Assembly (NCBI RefSeq): GCF_018326005.1
Contig: NZ_AP021903.1
Location: 3,629,501 to 3,693,500 of the forward strand
Source: Pseudomonas sp. Seg1
GTDB taxonomy: Bacteria > Pseudomonadota > Gammaproteobacteria > Pseudomonadales > Pseudomonadaceae
Direction: 5' to 3'
Length of the DNA: 64,000 nucleotides
Both the position numbers and the translations under genes were made by a program. Numbering within the stretch: the stretch's first letter is position 1; every line of letters begins with the position of its first letter. Shown here in pieces: positions 16,482 to 26,272 of this stretch. The notes under the pieces are model-generated. The model was not told the DNA's origin and did not search any database. It saw only the letters and a program-made list of their open reading frames with translations.

Positions 16482-17345
16482 ATGCTCAAGCGAACCCTGG
16501 CACTGACGGCCGGTCTGGCCCTGTCTCTATCCGCACTGGTGACGCACGCCGCTGACGTGTTGAAAGTCAGCGCAATTCCCGATGAAGCCCCGACCGAATT
16601 GCTGCGCAAGTTCGAGCCGTTGGGTGCTTATCTGGAGCAGCAATTGGGCATGAAAGTGCAATTCGTGCCGGTGGCCGATTACCCGGCAGTGGTTGAAGCG
16701 CTGGCCACCGACCGTCTCGACATGGCCTGGCTGGGCGGTTTCACCTTTGTTCAGGCACGCTTGAAGACTGACGCCACCACCCCGGTGATTCCGCTGGTGC
16801 AGCGTGAACAGGATGCGCAGTTCACCAGCAAGTTCATCACCGCCGACCCTAATGTCAAAAGCCTTGCCGACCTGAAAGGCAAGACCTTCGCCTTTGGTTC
16901 CGTCTCCTCGACTTCCGGCAGCCTGATGCCGCGTTATTTCATGCTGAAAAATGACGGCATCAAGCCTGAAGCGTATTTCAGCCGCGTCGCCTACTCCGGC
17001 GCCCATGACGCCACCGTGGCCTGGGTGCAGGCCGGCAAGGTCGATGCCGGTGTGTTGAACGCCAGTGTCTGGCAGAAACTGGTGGATGCCGGCAAGGTCG
17101 ACACCAACAAGGTCAAAGTCTTCGCCACCACCCCGCCCTACTTCGATTACAACTGGACGGTGCGTGGCACGCTCGATCCGGCACTGGCGGCGAAGATTAA
17201 AAAAGCCTTCCTCGATCTCGACCCGGCCAACCTCGAGCAGAAGAAGATCCTCGATCTGCAAGCGGCGACCCGCTTCATCGACACCAAGCCTGACAACTAC
17301 AAGGGCATCGAGGAAGCCGCCCGCGCTGCCGACCTGCTGAAATGA
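16482..17345 (+). CDS. PhnD-like periplasmic binding protein, putative selenate ABC transporter type
   Basis: The 287-residue protein has a signal peptide ending near residue 23 (VTHA-AD), then the PhnD-type pattern: [51 protein letters not shown], and [16 protein letters not shown]. In phosphonate and phosphite binders this pattern contacts an oxyanion. Proteins of this subgroup are often named putative selenate binding proteins because of linkage with selenium genes in other genomes; no selenium gene is present here. The stop overlaps the start of the ATPase gene. Confidence 0.85.
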   Translation: MLKRTLALTAGLALSLSALVTHAADVLKVSAIPDEAPTELLRKFEPLGAYLEQQLGMKVQFVPVADYPAVVEALATDRLDMAWLGGFTFVQARLKTDATTPVIPLVQREQDAQFTSKFITADPNVKSLADLKGKTFAFGSVSSTSGSLMPRYFMLKNDGIKPEAYFSRVAYSGAHDATVAWVQAGKVDAGVLNASVWQKLVDAGKVDTNKVKVFATTPPYFDYNWTVRGTLDPALAAKIKKAFLDLDPANLEQKKILDLQAATRFIDTKPDNYKGIEEAARAADLLK

Positions 17346-18139
17346 CGCTTCGCCTTAACCAATGCAGCCTGCGCCACGCCAATGGGGTCGATGCGCTTCG
17401 CGGTATCGACTTGCAGATTGGCGTTGGCGAACAGGTCGCTATCATCGGCCCGTCCGGGGCCGGTAAATCGACATTGCTCAATCTGCTGGCCACCGCTCTG
17501 CGGCCGAGCAGCGGTGAGGTGGAAGTGCTGGGCGAGCGCGCCTGGCACTTGTCGGCTCAAAAGCGGCAACGCCTGCGTGCGCGGATCGGCCTGGTGCACC
17601 AGGCGCCGCCCCTGCCGTTGCGTCAGCGCGTGGTAACGGCGGTGCTGGCCGGCAAACTCGGGCAATGGAGTCTGGGCAAAAGTCTGCTGAACCTGCTGCA
17701 TCCGCTGGACGTGCCCGGTGCCCGTGCGGCGTTGGCGCGTCTGGACCTCGGCGACAAACTGTTCGCCCATTGCCAGCAATTGTCCGGCGGTCAGTTGCAG
17801 CGAGTCGGCATTGCCCGCGTGCTGTATCAGGCGCCGGAAATTCTGCTGGCGGATGAGCCGGTATCAGCGATGGACCCGGTGATGGCCGGGCACACCCTGT
17901 CGATCCTGTCGCGCCATGCCCGCGAACACAACGTCACGCTGGTGGCGAGCCTGCACGCGGTAGATCTGGCGCTGTCGCACTTCCCGCGCATCATCGGCTT
18001 GCGTGACGGACAGATCCTCTTCGACAGCCCTGCCGATCAAGTCAGCCGAGCGATGCTCGACGCGCTGTACGCCAACGAACAATTGCAATCGCCAGCCGTT
18101 GCGCTCGCGCCTTTGACTGTGCAGATCCCACGATGCTGA
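17342..18139 (+). CDS. PhnC-like ABC transporter ATP-binding protein
   Basis: The 265-residue ATPase has Walker [10 protein letters not shown] (about 38-46), the Q-loop region [13 protein letters not shown], signature [15 protein letters not shown] (about 146-160), Walker [14 protein letters not shown], and the H-loop histidine in [12 protein letters not shown]. It powers the importer formed with the two permeases that follow. Start and stop both overlap neighbouring genes by a few bases, so the four genes are translationally coupled. Confidence 0.93.
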   Translation: MTLRLNQCSLRHANGVDALRGIDLQIGVGEQVAIIGPSGAGKSTLLNLLATALRPSSGEVEVLGERAWHLSAQKRQRLRARIGLVHQAPPLPLRQRVVTAVLAGKLGQWSLGKSLLNLLHPLDVPGARAALARLDLGDKLFAHCQQLSGGQLQRVGIARVLYQAPEILLADEPVSAMDPVMAGHTLSILSRHAREHNVTLVASLHAVDLALSHFPRIIGLRDGQILFDSPADQVSRAMLDALYANEQLQSPAVALAPLTVQIPRC

Positions 18140-18957
18140 GAGCCGATTCACGCGATCCCGCCGCTTGGCCACGTTTGCTGCTGACGCTGTTGGCGATTGC
18201 TTTACTGTGGCCGGGAATCCAGCTCAGCGAACTGGATCTGCGCGTATTGCTGCCCGACAGCCAGAATGAAATGGGCCGGTTTGTCGCGCAATTCTGGCCG
18301 CCTGCGCACGATGAAGCTTTCCTGCAGTTGCTGTTCAAAGCCACCTTGCAGACTTTGGCAATCGCCACCGCCGGCATGGCGTTGGCGCTGCTGTTGGCCG
18401 TTCCCGCCGGCCTGTTGGCGAGCCGTGCCTTGTCGCTGTCCGCTGCTTCACGCGGCGGGGTGCCGAGCCGCCTCGGCCGCTTGTTGCGCTGGCCGGTGCG
18501 CGGTTTGTTGATCTTCCTGCGCAGCGTGCCGGAGATCGTCTGGGCGCTGTTGTTCGTGCGCGCGGTAGGCCTCGGGCCGGCGGCGGGTGTGCTGGCGATT
18601 GCCATCACTTACAGCGGCATGCTCGGCAAGGTCTACGCGGAAATTTTCGAATCCACCGACCAGCGTCCGGCGCATGCCTTGCTGCAATCGGGCAGTGGTC
18701 GGCTGGCCAGTTTTGCTTACGGCATCCTGCCCAACGTCGCCGCAGAACTGCTGTCGTACACGGTCTATCGCTGGGAGTGTGCGATCCGCGCTTCGGTGGT
18801 GATGGGCTTTGTCGGCGCCGGTGGGCTGGGCCAGCAGATCGACCTGTCGATCCGCATGTTTGCCGGTGGTGAAGTCGCGAGCATTCTGCTGACTTTCCTG
18901 CTGTTGGTATTGGCGGCCGATCAACTCAGCCGTTTGTTGCGCTGGAGGCTGGCATGA
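18133..18957 (+). CDS. PhnE-like ABC transporter permease 1
   Basis: The 274-residue membrane protein has about six hydrophobic segments. The permease core includes [28 protein letters not shown], and the coupling helix region [20 protein letters not shown] is followed by [15 protein letters not shown], the typical end of PhnE-type permeases. It is about 40 residues longer at the N-terminus than the second permease's core would need. It probably pairs with the next gene's product as a heterodimeric channel. Confidence 0.9.
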   Translation: MLRADSRDPAAWPRLLLTLLAIALLWPGIQLSELDLRVLLPDSQNEMGRFVAQFWPPAHDEAFLQLLFKATLQTLAIATAGMALALLLAVPAGLLASRALSLSAASRGGVPSRLGRLLRWPVRGLLIFLRSVPEIVWALLFVRAVGLGPAAGVLAIAITYSGMLGKVYAEIFESTDQRPAHALLQSGSGRLASFAYGILPNVAAELLSYTVYRWECAIRASVVMGFVGAGGLGQQIDLSIRMFAGGEVASILLTFLLLVLAADQLSRLLRWRLA

Positions 18958-19721
18958 ATCGTCTGATCAATCTGTTGCTGATCGCCGGCATCGCTTTGGC
19001 GGTTGTTGCTTCGTTCGCTTATCTGAGCCTCGATCTCGGCGAGTTGGGCAGTGCCACCAGCCTGAAGCAGATGGGCGCGTATGTGCAGCGCTTTCTCAGC
19101 CCGGACTTGAGCGCCGATTACCTGAAAGCGATTTTCCACGGTTCGCTGGAAACGTTAGCCATGTCAGCCTTGGGAACTTTGCTCGCGGCGCTGTTCGGCA
19201 TCGTCCTCGCCCTGCCCGCCGCCGGGCGTTTCGGCTGGCCGTTGCGCAGTGCTGCGCGCCTGTTGCTCAACGGCCTGCGGGCGATTCCGGAACTGGTCTG
19301 GGCGGCGCTGATGGTGCTCGCCGCTGGCCTCGGCCCCAACGCCGGCACCCTCGCCCTCGCCCTGCATACCACTGGCGTGCTTGGCCGGTTGTTCGCCGAA
19401 GCGCTGGAAAACACACCGCCGCAACCGGCCGAGGCGATCCGCTTGCAGGGCGGCAACCCGATGCTCGCGTTCTGCTACGGCACCCTGCCCAACCTTGCCC
19501 CGCAACTGCTCGCCTACGTTCTGTATCGCTGGGAAAACAACATCCGCATGGCCAGCGTATTGGGATTCGTCGGTGCTGGCGGACTTGGGCAGATGTTGTA
19601 TGTGAGCCTGAGCTTGTTTCAGGAAGCACAGGCGAGCACGGTGATCCTGGCGATGCTGGTGCTGGTGTTTGCGGTGGACTGGTTGAGCGCGTGGAGCCGC
19701 CAGCGCTGGGTCAAGGCGTAG
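18954..19721 (+). CDS. PhnE-like ABC transporter permease 2
   Basis: The 255-residue membrane protein is homologous to the preceding permease: NGLRAIPELVWAALMVLAAGLGPNAG, YGTLPNLAPQLLAYVLYRWENNIR and [14 protein letters not shown]. Its start overlaps the stop of permease 1 (ATGA). Two permeases of this kind in tandem occur in several phosphonate/phosphite-type importers. It ends the operon; the next gene is convergent. Confidence 0.9.
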   Translation: MNRLINLLLIAGIALAVVASFAYLSLDLGELGSATSLKQMGAYVQRFLSPDLSADYLKAIFHGSLETLAMSALGTLLAALFGIVLALPAAGRFGWPLRSAARLLLNGLRAIPELVWAALMVLAAGLGPNAGTLALALHTTGVLGRLFAEALENTPPQPAEAIRLQGGNPMLAFCYGTLPNLAPQLLAYVLYRWENNIRMASVLGFVGAGGLGQMLYVSLSLFQEAQASTVILAMLVLVFAVDWLSAWSRQRWVKA

Positions 19722-19735
19722 GCGGCCCGGTCGGA

Positions 19736-22636
19736 TCAGTTCAGTGAAATGTTGTGTTGAGTGGCCGTATCGACGTTGATATGGCTCAAACGCCCGTGGA
19801 GATCGAACAGCAAGTAATCGGCGCCGAAACAGCGTACCTGCGCACCGTGCAAAGGCCATTGCAGCGTGGCGCAGAGTTGGTCGCTGCCACGATGAATGAA
19901 ATGCCAGCGCATCTCCTGATCGTTGATCAAGTAGCGGATCAGCATCCATTGGCCATGCAGATACACCTCAAGCAGATCGGTTTCTTCGCCATGCAGCCCC
20001 GGTAGCCGATAGCCCTTGCGCCCGCCGATCCACTCCACTACCAGCACAGGATCTTCATTGTCGGCCAGTTTGAGTTGTGCGCTGAGTACCCGACCATCCG
20101 TATCGAGCAGCTGGAAACTGCCTACAGGCACGGCCGGCATCAAATCCCGAGTGATCAATCGACGTTCGGGCAAGCGGTAGTGCCACAGATACAAGCCGTG
20201 GTCCGGGTGAGTCAGCCACAGCAGTTCGTTTTGCGCATCATCTTTCATGCCGCAGACCTGCCCCGGCAAATCGCTGACATGCCACAGCGTTTCGAAGCCA
20301 TGATCGACATCCACCACCCGCACCTGCCGCCCCCGGCCGAGGGTCCAGGTCAAACCGTCGAATGATCGGGCGAACACATCGAACATTTGCACGCCCAGGT
20401 CCGTCGCGCTGCGGGTGACCAGATCGAGCTTGCTGATGCGCCAGACATCATCGCGGCGGGCCAGCACCAGCACGACCTGACGGTCATGGGCCAGCACGAT
20501 GTTGTGTGCCGGCACCGAAAAATGACACAGGGTCTGGCCGTGCGCATCGATAACCACCGCCCCCGCCTCGCCCAACGCGAGTAAGTAACGCCCATCCTCC
20601 AGCGGCACCGCGTCGAGAATCTTGCGGTTGCCCATGAACGGGGCTGTCCATTCAAGTGGCTCACTCACCTTCGACAGCGGGACGCTTGCGGCGAGGGTCG
20701 GCAACGCCCCCGGCAGATCGGCCTGCAACAACTTGTCCTTGCTCATGCTGACCAGTGCCTGCAATTGCTGATGCGACAAGCGCCCATGGCCGTCGATCTG
20801 GTCGGCCAGCACCGCGTGCACGATGGCACCGGCCAGCCATGCCAGTGCATTCACGTGCGTCTTGTGCTGCAACAAAATCTCGGCCAATGCCGCGCGCTCG
20901 GCGTGACGCTCCGGATCATCGCGCAGTTTCTCGACCCATTCGGCATACGTCTGCAAGGTATCGGGCAACAGCGCCGCCCGTTTGACCAATGCGCCCAACG
21001 CCAGCGCGCCTCCCGCCGCTTCGGCATCCAGCAGCCACTGGGCGGCGCGTTTACGCTCCGCGCTCAGCGGCCAGATCACTTCGACGGCTTGCAGCCACAG
21101 GCCCTTGCGGGTCAGCGATTCGGCCCATTCCAGACGCAAACGGTCGGCGCTCTCTGGCCACTTGCCTTGCAGCAATGTCACGGCGGCGGCAAACGCATTG
21201 TCACGTCGGGCGACCAGCAAGGCGCGCTGCCAGTTATCGGCCAGACACAACAACCGTACGATCATCGCGGACGGCATATCCCAGGCCAGCGCGAGGTCGG
21301 CGGCTTGCTGCAAGCGGCCGTGCTTCTCCAGATAGTCGAGCGACTCCTGACGCACCTTGAGCAGTTCAGCGAGCACGAAGACGGCTTCTTCAATGCGGCC
21401 CGCGCGGTCGAGGCGCTCAAAGGTCTGCCGGTAGACCTGCCGCAGATGCGCTTCCATGTCGTGTTCGAACCTGATCGAGCGCGTGGGCCCACGGCCGTGG
21501 TCAATCATCAGATCCTGACGTCGCTGCGGCGTACCGAACGATTGCTCGCCGCTGCTTTGCTCGCTGCCCAATGGAATCGCGTGACGCAGCGCCTCTGCGA
21601 AATCGCCGTCCTCGAACATCTCGAGCATGCGCCGCATGTAAGCGGCCTGGCGCTTGCCATACAGGGCCGAGAGGCGCAAATTTTCAGTCAGGCGCGTCAC
21701 CCAGCGCCGCCAGCGCGAGGGCTTGGCTTTGGCCGGTGTGGCGCGGGGTTCAATACCTGGTTCGGCGGCGCGGGGTGCCGCAGGCTGCACCGGCACCGGC
21801 CGGCGCAACACGTGGCGCAACCCGGCCAATATCAAGGTCAGGGCAATACCACCGATCAATGTGCCGACCACGATGCCGCTGATTTGCACCGATACCGGCG
21901 TCGCTGTCTTCGCCGGCAAGCCTTGCAGGCCAGGATTTTGCCCCTGCGACCCCATCCAGAAAATCGCTATCAGAATCACCAGGGTCACGCTGAGCTTCAG
22001 CCACGGCAAAGGCGTATCGGCCGATTGCGTCCAGCCGGTTTCTTTCGCCGTGACGGCTTGATAGACCGGCCCTTTCGCAGCTTTTTGCTGGCGATCAAGC
22101 AAGGCCTGCATGACCTGTTCCTGCTCGGGACTGACCGGACGCAACGCGTCGCCGAGAATTTCCCGAACGTCGGTGACCACGGCCACGGGTTCAAGCACTG
22201 GCTCCGGTAGCACGTTTCGGCAGTCATAGGTGTCGAGCAAAGTGAGGCCATTGATATCAAGCCAGTCACCCGGTGCCAGGGCCTCGGCATCGCGCAAATA
22301 TTGGGCACTGACGTGACTGCCGCGCACCAGCCAGATATCGGCGGCCGGCAGGCTGCGGATTTCCTGTGGGTCGAGCAGCGCCGAACACAGTGTGTTGCCT
22401 TGGCGAATCAGCGGCCAACCGGTCAATGCCTCGCATTGCACGGCGATGGGCTGGCGAAAACGCAGCAGATCACCGTCGGCGAAACGGTAGGCCCGGGCCT
22501 CGGTTTGCCAGTGTTCGAGGAGCTGCCGGACGCGTTCGGCCTCGCTGAAACGCTCGGCGGCGAACCACAGGCCTTCAATGTGTTGATGACCGGTCAACAC
22601 CGGGCGGCGGATCAACGCTGCGTTATGCTCAAGCAT
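19736..22636 (-). CDS. Membrane-anchored beta-propeller protein of a MoxR-vWA-beta-propeller system (bpX6-like)
   Basis: I chose the ATG giving MLEHNAALIRRPVLTG. AAGGA stands 8 bases upstream and the start overlaps the previous gene's stop. The 966-residue protein has an N-terminal domain of about 190 residues (EGLWFAAERFSEAERVRQLL). Two membrane segments (about 212-229 and 250-272) follow, then a helical, TPR-like middle part (about 330-610). The C-terminal third is beta-rich, with repeated D/G-W or L-W strands such as LLWLTHPDHGLYLWHY, which looks like a beta-propeller. Known bpX6 proteins of the ternary systems have this order. It is the last of four coupled genes and probably brings the complex to the membrane. 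Function unknown. Confidence 0.8.
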   Translation of the reverse strand: MLEHNAALIRRPVLTGHQHIEGLWFAAERFSEAERVRQLLEHWQTEARAYRFADGDLLRFRQPIAVQCEALTGWPLIRQGNTLCSALLDPQEIRSLPAADIWLVRGSHVSAQYLRDAEALAPGDWLDINGLTLLDTYDCRNVLPEPVLEPVAVVTDVREILGDALRPVSPEQEQVMQALLDRQQKAAKGPVYQAVTAKETGWTQSADTPLPWLKLSVTLVILIAIFWMGSQGQNPGLQGLPAKTATPVSVQISGIVVGTLIGGIALTLILAGLRHVLRRPVPVQPAAPRAAEPGIEPRATPAKAKPSRWRRWVTRLTENLRLSALYGKRQAAYMRRMLEMFEDGDFAEALRHAIPLGSEQSSGEQSFGTPQRRQDLMIDHGRGPTRSIRFEHDMEAHLRQVYRQTFERLDRAGRIEEAVFVLAELLKVRQESLDYLEKHGRLQQAADLALAWDMPSAMIVRLLCLADNWQRALLVARRDNAFAAAVTLLQGKWPESADRLRLEWAESLTRKGLWLQAVEVIWPLSAERKRAAQWLLDAEAAGGALALGALVKRAALLPDTLQTYAEWVEKLRDDPERHAERAALAEILLQHKTHVNALAWLAGAIVHAVLADQIDGHGRLSHQQLQALVSMSKDKLLQADLPGALPTLAASVPLSKVSEPLEWTAPFMGNRKILDAVPLEDGRYLLALGEAGAVVIDAHGQTLCHFSVPAHNIVLAHDRQVVLVLARRDDVWRISKLDLVTRSATDLGVQMFDVFARSFDGLTWTLGRGRQVRVVDVDHGFETLWHVSDLPGQVCGMKDDAQNELLWLTHPDHGLYLWHYRLPERRLITRDLMPAVPVGSFQLLDTDGRVLSAQLKLADNEDPVLVVEWIGGRKGYRLPGLHGEETDLLEVYLHGQWMLIRYLINDQEMRWHFIHRGSDQLCATLQWPLHGAQVRCFGADYLLFDLHGRLSHINVDTATQHNISLN

Positions 22637-24458
22637 CGCTGCCGTCCTTGTTTTCCGGATGTTCATTACAAATGATCTGCAAACGCAGAAGGCGTTGCGG
22701 GACCGCGTACACCAGCAGTTCGCGGGCCTTGGTCAGCACGGCGATCACGCCGCTCAGCGGGCAAAAGCTGTATTTGACGATGGGGGCGGCGGTGGTAAAC
22801 AACACGCGCTGACCGCCTTCGCAGTACACAGCGATAGCGTGCTGGTTGGGGGCAAGCAACAACAGTGAATAACGCTCGTTGTCCTCTTGCAGCAGGCCGA
22901 TGCCCTTCCAGCCGGGAGCCAGCACGATGCGTTCGATTTCCGAGGCCGCGCCCTTGGCTGACACCACGCCCCAACTCTCGCACCCGTCGCTTATCCTCAG
23001 CACCGCGCAACCGCCAAAGCCCCTGCGCCATAAAGGACTGGCGGCGAACAGCACCTGATCGACTTGATTGGCGAGACCCACCACATGCGCCGCCGTGACA
23101 TCGCCGTCAGCGTTGACCGAGTGCGTGTGCAATCGATCACCCTCACGACGTGCATACACCACGACGTCACTGTCAACCTTGGCCATGCTCAACACGTCCG
23201 CCGCTAAGCGGTGGGTGCGCCGGGTTTTGGGTTTGGCCGGCGTACGGCCGGTTTCCACTACCCAGAACGCCAGATGCCCCTGGCCGTCGAGCAGAAACAA
23301 TCGGCCCGTCGACTTATTGCGCAACCCGGCTACCGGCAGGAGCGACGCGGTGCCTGGCGGCAGCTTGAGTTCTTCAAGGCCCGGTTTGTCGACCGGTTTC
23401 AGCCCGGGCATGCTCCAGAACGTCAATTGCCACTGATCACTCAAAACGGCGCCCAAGGCCTTGCCGTTGAAGGTCGCCGCCAGTGCCGTTTGCTGCGCAG
23501 ACCATAGACTTTTGCGGATTTCGAGGGGTTTCTTCTGGTTGTGCACCGGTAGCTTGATCACCACCATGCCGGGCTCACCGAGCAGTTTCAGGGCGACATG
23601 CGTACCCGCGCTGGAAATCACCGGCTGCAAGGTCAGCGACACTCGCGGGACGCGGCCCTTCGCGGTCGGTGCGGCTGCGACCACTTCACCTTCGAAATGG
23701 CCTTTGAGCAACTGCAAGGCCAGGCGCTCGTCGGGAAGCGGCAGCGACACTCGACGAGCGCCCTCCGCGTGCAGAGCCACCGACAGACTGCGTCCGTCGA
23801 GGCTGCGCGAGACCTGCACGCGATGGCTGCAGGGCAAACCCTCGGTCGCGGGCAAGCGCTGCCCCACCAGCCAGCATTCGCCGACGGGCTCCGGTTGCGC
23901 ATTCAAGCCGTCACGCCAGGCCTGCCAGTGCCCGGCGTCAACGGTTTTAAAGGTACGGGCGCTGAGCAAGCGTTTGAGCTGTGCAGCGCTGTCGAGCGCA
24001 TGCAGCTGCGGCGCCTGCTGCAAAATGCCCCAGCGCAGCTCGGCGCCGGCGTCTTTGGCGCGACGCGCAAGGAGGATCAGCAAGGCCATGTGCACCAGAC
24101 GCGCAGCGCCCAGTTGCAACGGCCCGGCATCGAACAACACCACCATCAAGCGGCTGGCCTGATGCGAGCGATATTGCGGCGCGAGAAACAGATGCTCGCC
24201 CACCACGGCCCTGCGCAAAAACTCATCAGGCACTTCATCGGCCAACAGCCATTCACTCGACAACAAACGCTCATAAGGGCCGCGACGTTGCAGATCGGCC
24301 AAGCCATCGGGCTCGGGCACGCCGCCCTGCTGTTGGCCACGCAGCGGACCGAGCAGCGGATCCAGACGCCCGAACAGGTCGGCAAACAGCGGCAGTTGTG
24401 CCGGAGCAAACCATTGCAGCCAGTCGCGCCAGGGTTGCAGCGATTCAGGTAATTGCAT
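22629..24458 (-). CDS. Degenerate vWA plus beta-propeller-like protein of the MoxR ternary system
   Basis: The real start is the ATG giving MQLPESLQPWRDWLQW, which overlaps the stop of the preceding small gene (TGATG). A longer in-frame extension upstream is the shadow of that gene. The 609-residue product has a helical start, then a vWA-like core from about residue 103 (RLMVVLFDAGPLQLGAAR). The metal-binding DxSxS motif is replaced by D110-A-G-P-L. From about 230 on it is beta-rich with repeated short strands (LFLLDGQGHLAFWVVE, YSLLLLAPNQHAIAVY), consistent with a propeller. It presumably works with the MoxR ATPase as its substrate adaptor. Identity of the beta-rich part is inferred. Confidence 0.75.
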   Translation of the reverse strand: MQLPESLQPWRDWLQWFAPAQLPLFADLFGRLDPLLGPLRGQQQGGVPEPDGLADLQRRGPYERLLSSEWLLADEVPDEFLRRAVVGEHLFLAPQYRSHQASRLMVVLFDAGPLQLGAARLVHMALLILLARRAKDAGAELRWGILQQAPQLHALDSAAQLKRLLSARTFKTVDAGHWQAWRDGLNAQPEPVGECWLVGQRLPATEGLPCSHRVQVSRSLDGRSLSVALHAEGARRVSLPLPDERLALQLLKGHFEGEVVAAAPTAKGRVPRVSLTLQPVISSAGTHVALKLLGEPGMVVIKLPVHNQKKPLEIRKSLWSAQQTALAATFNGKALGAVLSDQWQLTFWSMPGLKPVDKPGLEELKLPPGTASLLPVAGLRNKSTGRLFLLDGQGHLAFWVVETGRTPAKPKTRRTHRLAADVLSMAKVDSDVVVYARREGDRLHTHSVNADGDVTAAHVVGLANQVDQVLFAASPLWRRGFGGCAVLRISDGCESWGVVSAKGAASEIERIVLAPGWKGIGLLQEDNERYSLLLLAPNQHAIAVYCEGGQRVLFTTAAPIVKYSFCPLSGVIAVLTKARELLVYAVPQRLLRLQIICNEHPENKDGSDA

Positions 24459-24892
24459 CAGCAGCCCGCCCAGTAAGCGCCAATGCGCTGCAAATGCTGC
24501 GTCGTCACCGGCAACAAACGATCCAGCGGCACCACGGCGGCGGGCTCGCGCCAGAGCAGCAGCGGCGCCCGGGCGAATCGGCTGGACAGCGCCTGCCCCA
24601 GCAGGTCTGTCGGGCGGTCGGGTTCCCAACTGGTCGGCAGCCACAGTCCCGGTGCGCGATCGTCCATCGCCGCATACGCCACGCCGTCGACCCACGGCAG
24701 ATCCGCCGCGGCACCGGTCACCACCAACACGTCGCGATTGGCCGTGGCCTGCAGGCGCCCGGCCTGTTCCTCGGGGATCAGCAACAAGCGTGCGTGCAAA
24801 CGCCGTGCTACGTCGCCCCACGCCACGGCGGCCTGGGGCTCGACCGGAGTCTGCCGTGACTGCCAGGCCCAACTCAGCGGTTTGATCGTCAT
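24458..24892 (-). CDS. Small conserved protein of the MoxR ternary system (possibly bpX5-type)
   Basis: This encodes 144 residues starting MTIKPLSWAWQSRQTPVEP. It has an alpha/beta alternation: LHARLLLIPEEQAGRL, DVLVVTGAAADLPWVDGVAYA and LLPVTTQHLQRIGAYW. It contains no known catalytic motif, signal or membrane segment. It overlaps the moxR stop on one side and the vWA gene start on the other. From its size and fixed place between MoxR and vWA genes I suspect one of the bpX accessory domains named for these systems (bpX5), but I cannot verify the number. Confidence 0.65.
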   Translation of the reverse strand: MTIKPLSWAWQSRQTPVEPQAAVAWGDVARRLHARLLLIPEEQAGRLQATANRDVLVVTGAAADLPWVDGVAYAAMDDRAPGLWLPTSWEPDRPTDLLGQALSSRFARAPLLLWREPAAVVPLDRLLPVTTQHLQRIGAYWAGC

Positions 24893-26016
24893 GCCGCAGA
24901 CGTCAGCAGACGCGCCACCTGACCGCGCACGTCCTGCAACGACGACGGAATGGTCTGATCATTGAAGTTGGCATCAATCTCACGCAGCAGGCCTTCAAGC
25001 AAGGCACTGGCCGGTGGTTCGCTGCGGGCCAGATACTCCTCGCCGGTTTCCAGCAAGCGACTGAGCCGCGACAGCGGTTGCAAGGTCGCCTCTTCCACCG
25101 CGCTGAACAAATGGCTGTTGCTCGACTGCGCGAAGATCTCGCGCAGCACTTCGCGGCCATGTTGTTGGGTTTCCTTGGTCGGCAGTACATACAGCAGCGG
25201 CCACAGGTCCGCCTCGCTGGCTTCAAGTCGCCCGCCAAGCAACGCCGCAGCGGCGATCAAGCGCTGGGATTTGACGATGCGCCGATCCGACAACTGAATG
25301 CCAGCCTCGCGCAGACGCCGAATGGCCTGAGCCAGTGCCGGGCGCACGGCAGTCAGATCGACGTTTTTCAAAGCCTGGCCAAGGGTGTCGAGTTGGCTCA
25401 GGCCCAGCAGTTGCTGCACCGGGCGCTGCTCGGACTGCCAGCCACCGGCGAGCATCGCTTCGAGCTGATTGTCTGGCACCGATTCGACAAACAGGTGCAG
25501 CAGGAAGCGGTCACCGAATGCCGCCAACGCTTCATCATCCGGCAGACCATTGGAGGCGCCGACACACACCCGCAACGGGCACTGGATCTGCGTGTGGCCA
25601 CGGCGGAAGCGGCGTTCGTTGAGCACGCCGAGCAAAGTATTGAGGATCGCCGTCGAACCGAGGAAAACCTCGTCGAGAAAGACGATATCGGCTTCCGGCA
25701 GCATGCCGCTGACGTCGGTTTCCACCGTGCCTTCGCGCAGCTTTTTCAGGTCGACTGCGCCAAACAGCTCCGAGGGTTCGGTGAAACGCCCCAGCAGGTA
25801 TTCGAAATAGCGCCCGCCCATCGATTGCGCCACGCGCCGCACCACCGCACTTTTCGCCGTACCGGGTGGGCCGATGACCAGAATGTGCTCCTGCGCTACA
25901 GCGGCCAGCACAATCAGCTCGGCCAATTGCTCGCGCCCCACCAGCCCCTCGGTGGCGACCCGCACGGCCTGACGGATTTGCGCGGCAGCGCTCTGCAATG
26001 AAGCGTTCATGGACAT
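24889..26016 (-). CDS. MoxR-family AAA+ ATPase
   Basis: The 375-residue ATPase has Walker A GPPGTAKS at 49-56, Walker B IVFLDEVF at 111-118, and the MoxR segments YLLGRFTEPSELFG and LNTLLGVLNERRFRRG. It also has DRFLLHLFVES (arginine region) and a C-terminal lid helix bundle. MoxR ATPases act as remodelling chaperones together with vWA proteins, for example to insert metals or activate enzymes. It is the first gene of a four-gene coupled operon and the energy source of the proposed complex. The region upstream (about 256 bases) separates it from the divergent transporter gene and must contain the operon promoter. Confidence 0.93.
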   Translation of the reverse strand: MSMNASLQSAAAQIRQAVRVATEGLVGREQLAELIVLAAVAQEHILVIGPPGTAKSAVVRRVAQSMGGRYFEYLLGRFTEPSELFGAVDLKKLREGTVETDVSGMLPEADIVFLDEVFLGSTAILNTLLGVLNERRFRRGHTQIQCPLRVCVGASNGLPDDEALAAFGDRFLLHLFVESVPDNQLEAMLAGGWQSEQRPVQQLLGLSQLDTLGQALKNVDLTAVRPALAQAIRRLREAGIQLSDRRIVKSQRLIAAAALLGGRLEASEADLWPLLYVLPTKETQQHGREVLREIFAQSSNSHLFSAVEEATLQPLSRLSRLLETGEEYLARSEPPASALLEGLLREIDANFNDQTIPSSLQDVRGQVARLLTSAA

Positions 26017-26272
26017 CTTCCCTGAAAGTGGTTTTTTGATGGGTGGCTGACCGGCTGCTATCGGCCGCCGGCAGTTGATCTTTAATCGACGCCTTTGGCG
26101 AGTGGATATCTGCCAGAAGCTGATTATGCTTCAGGAAACCGTGCAGCAATGCGCGGCCGTCAGACTGTGCAGGTTTCACGCGAGAGCAATGCGGCATACG
26201 CCACAAGGCCAGAGTGCGATAGCGGTAACGGGGGACTCCGGCCTACGACAATAAGCACGACGGAGAGCACCC

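Noticed and set aside
20765..22210. A 481-codon open frame on the plus strand opposite the large bpX6-like gene
   Set aside because: Such long antisense frames are common opposite GC-rich Pseudomonas genes. The minus-strand frame has the ribosome site, gene overlap and protein-like composition.
24459..24872. N-terminal extension of the vWA-like gene
   Set aside because: The added residues are R/G/A-rich nonsense and are the shadow of the small gene in another frame. The inner ATG has the normal overlap with the preceding stop.
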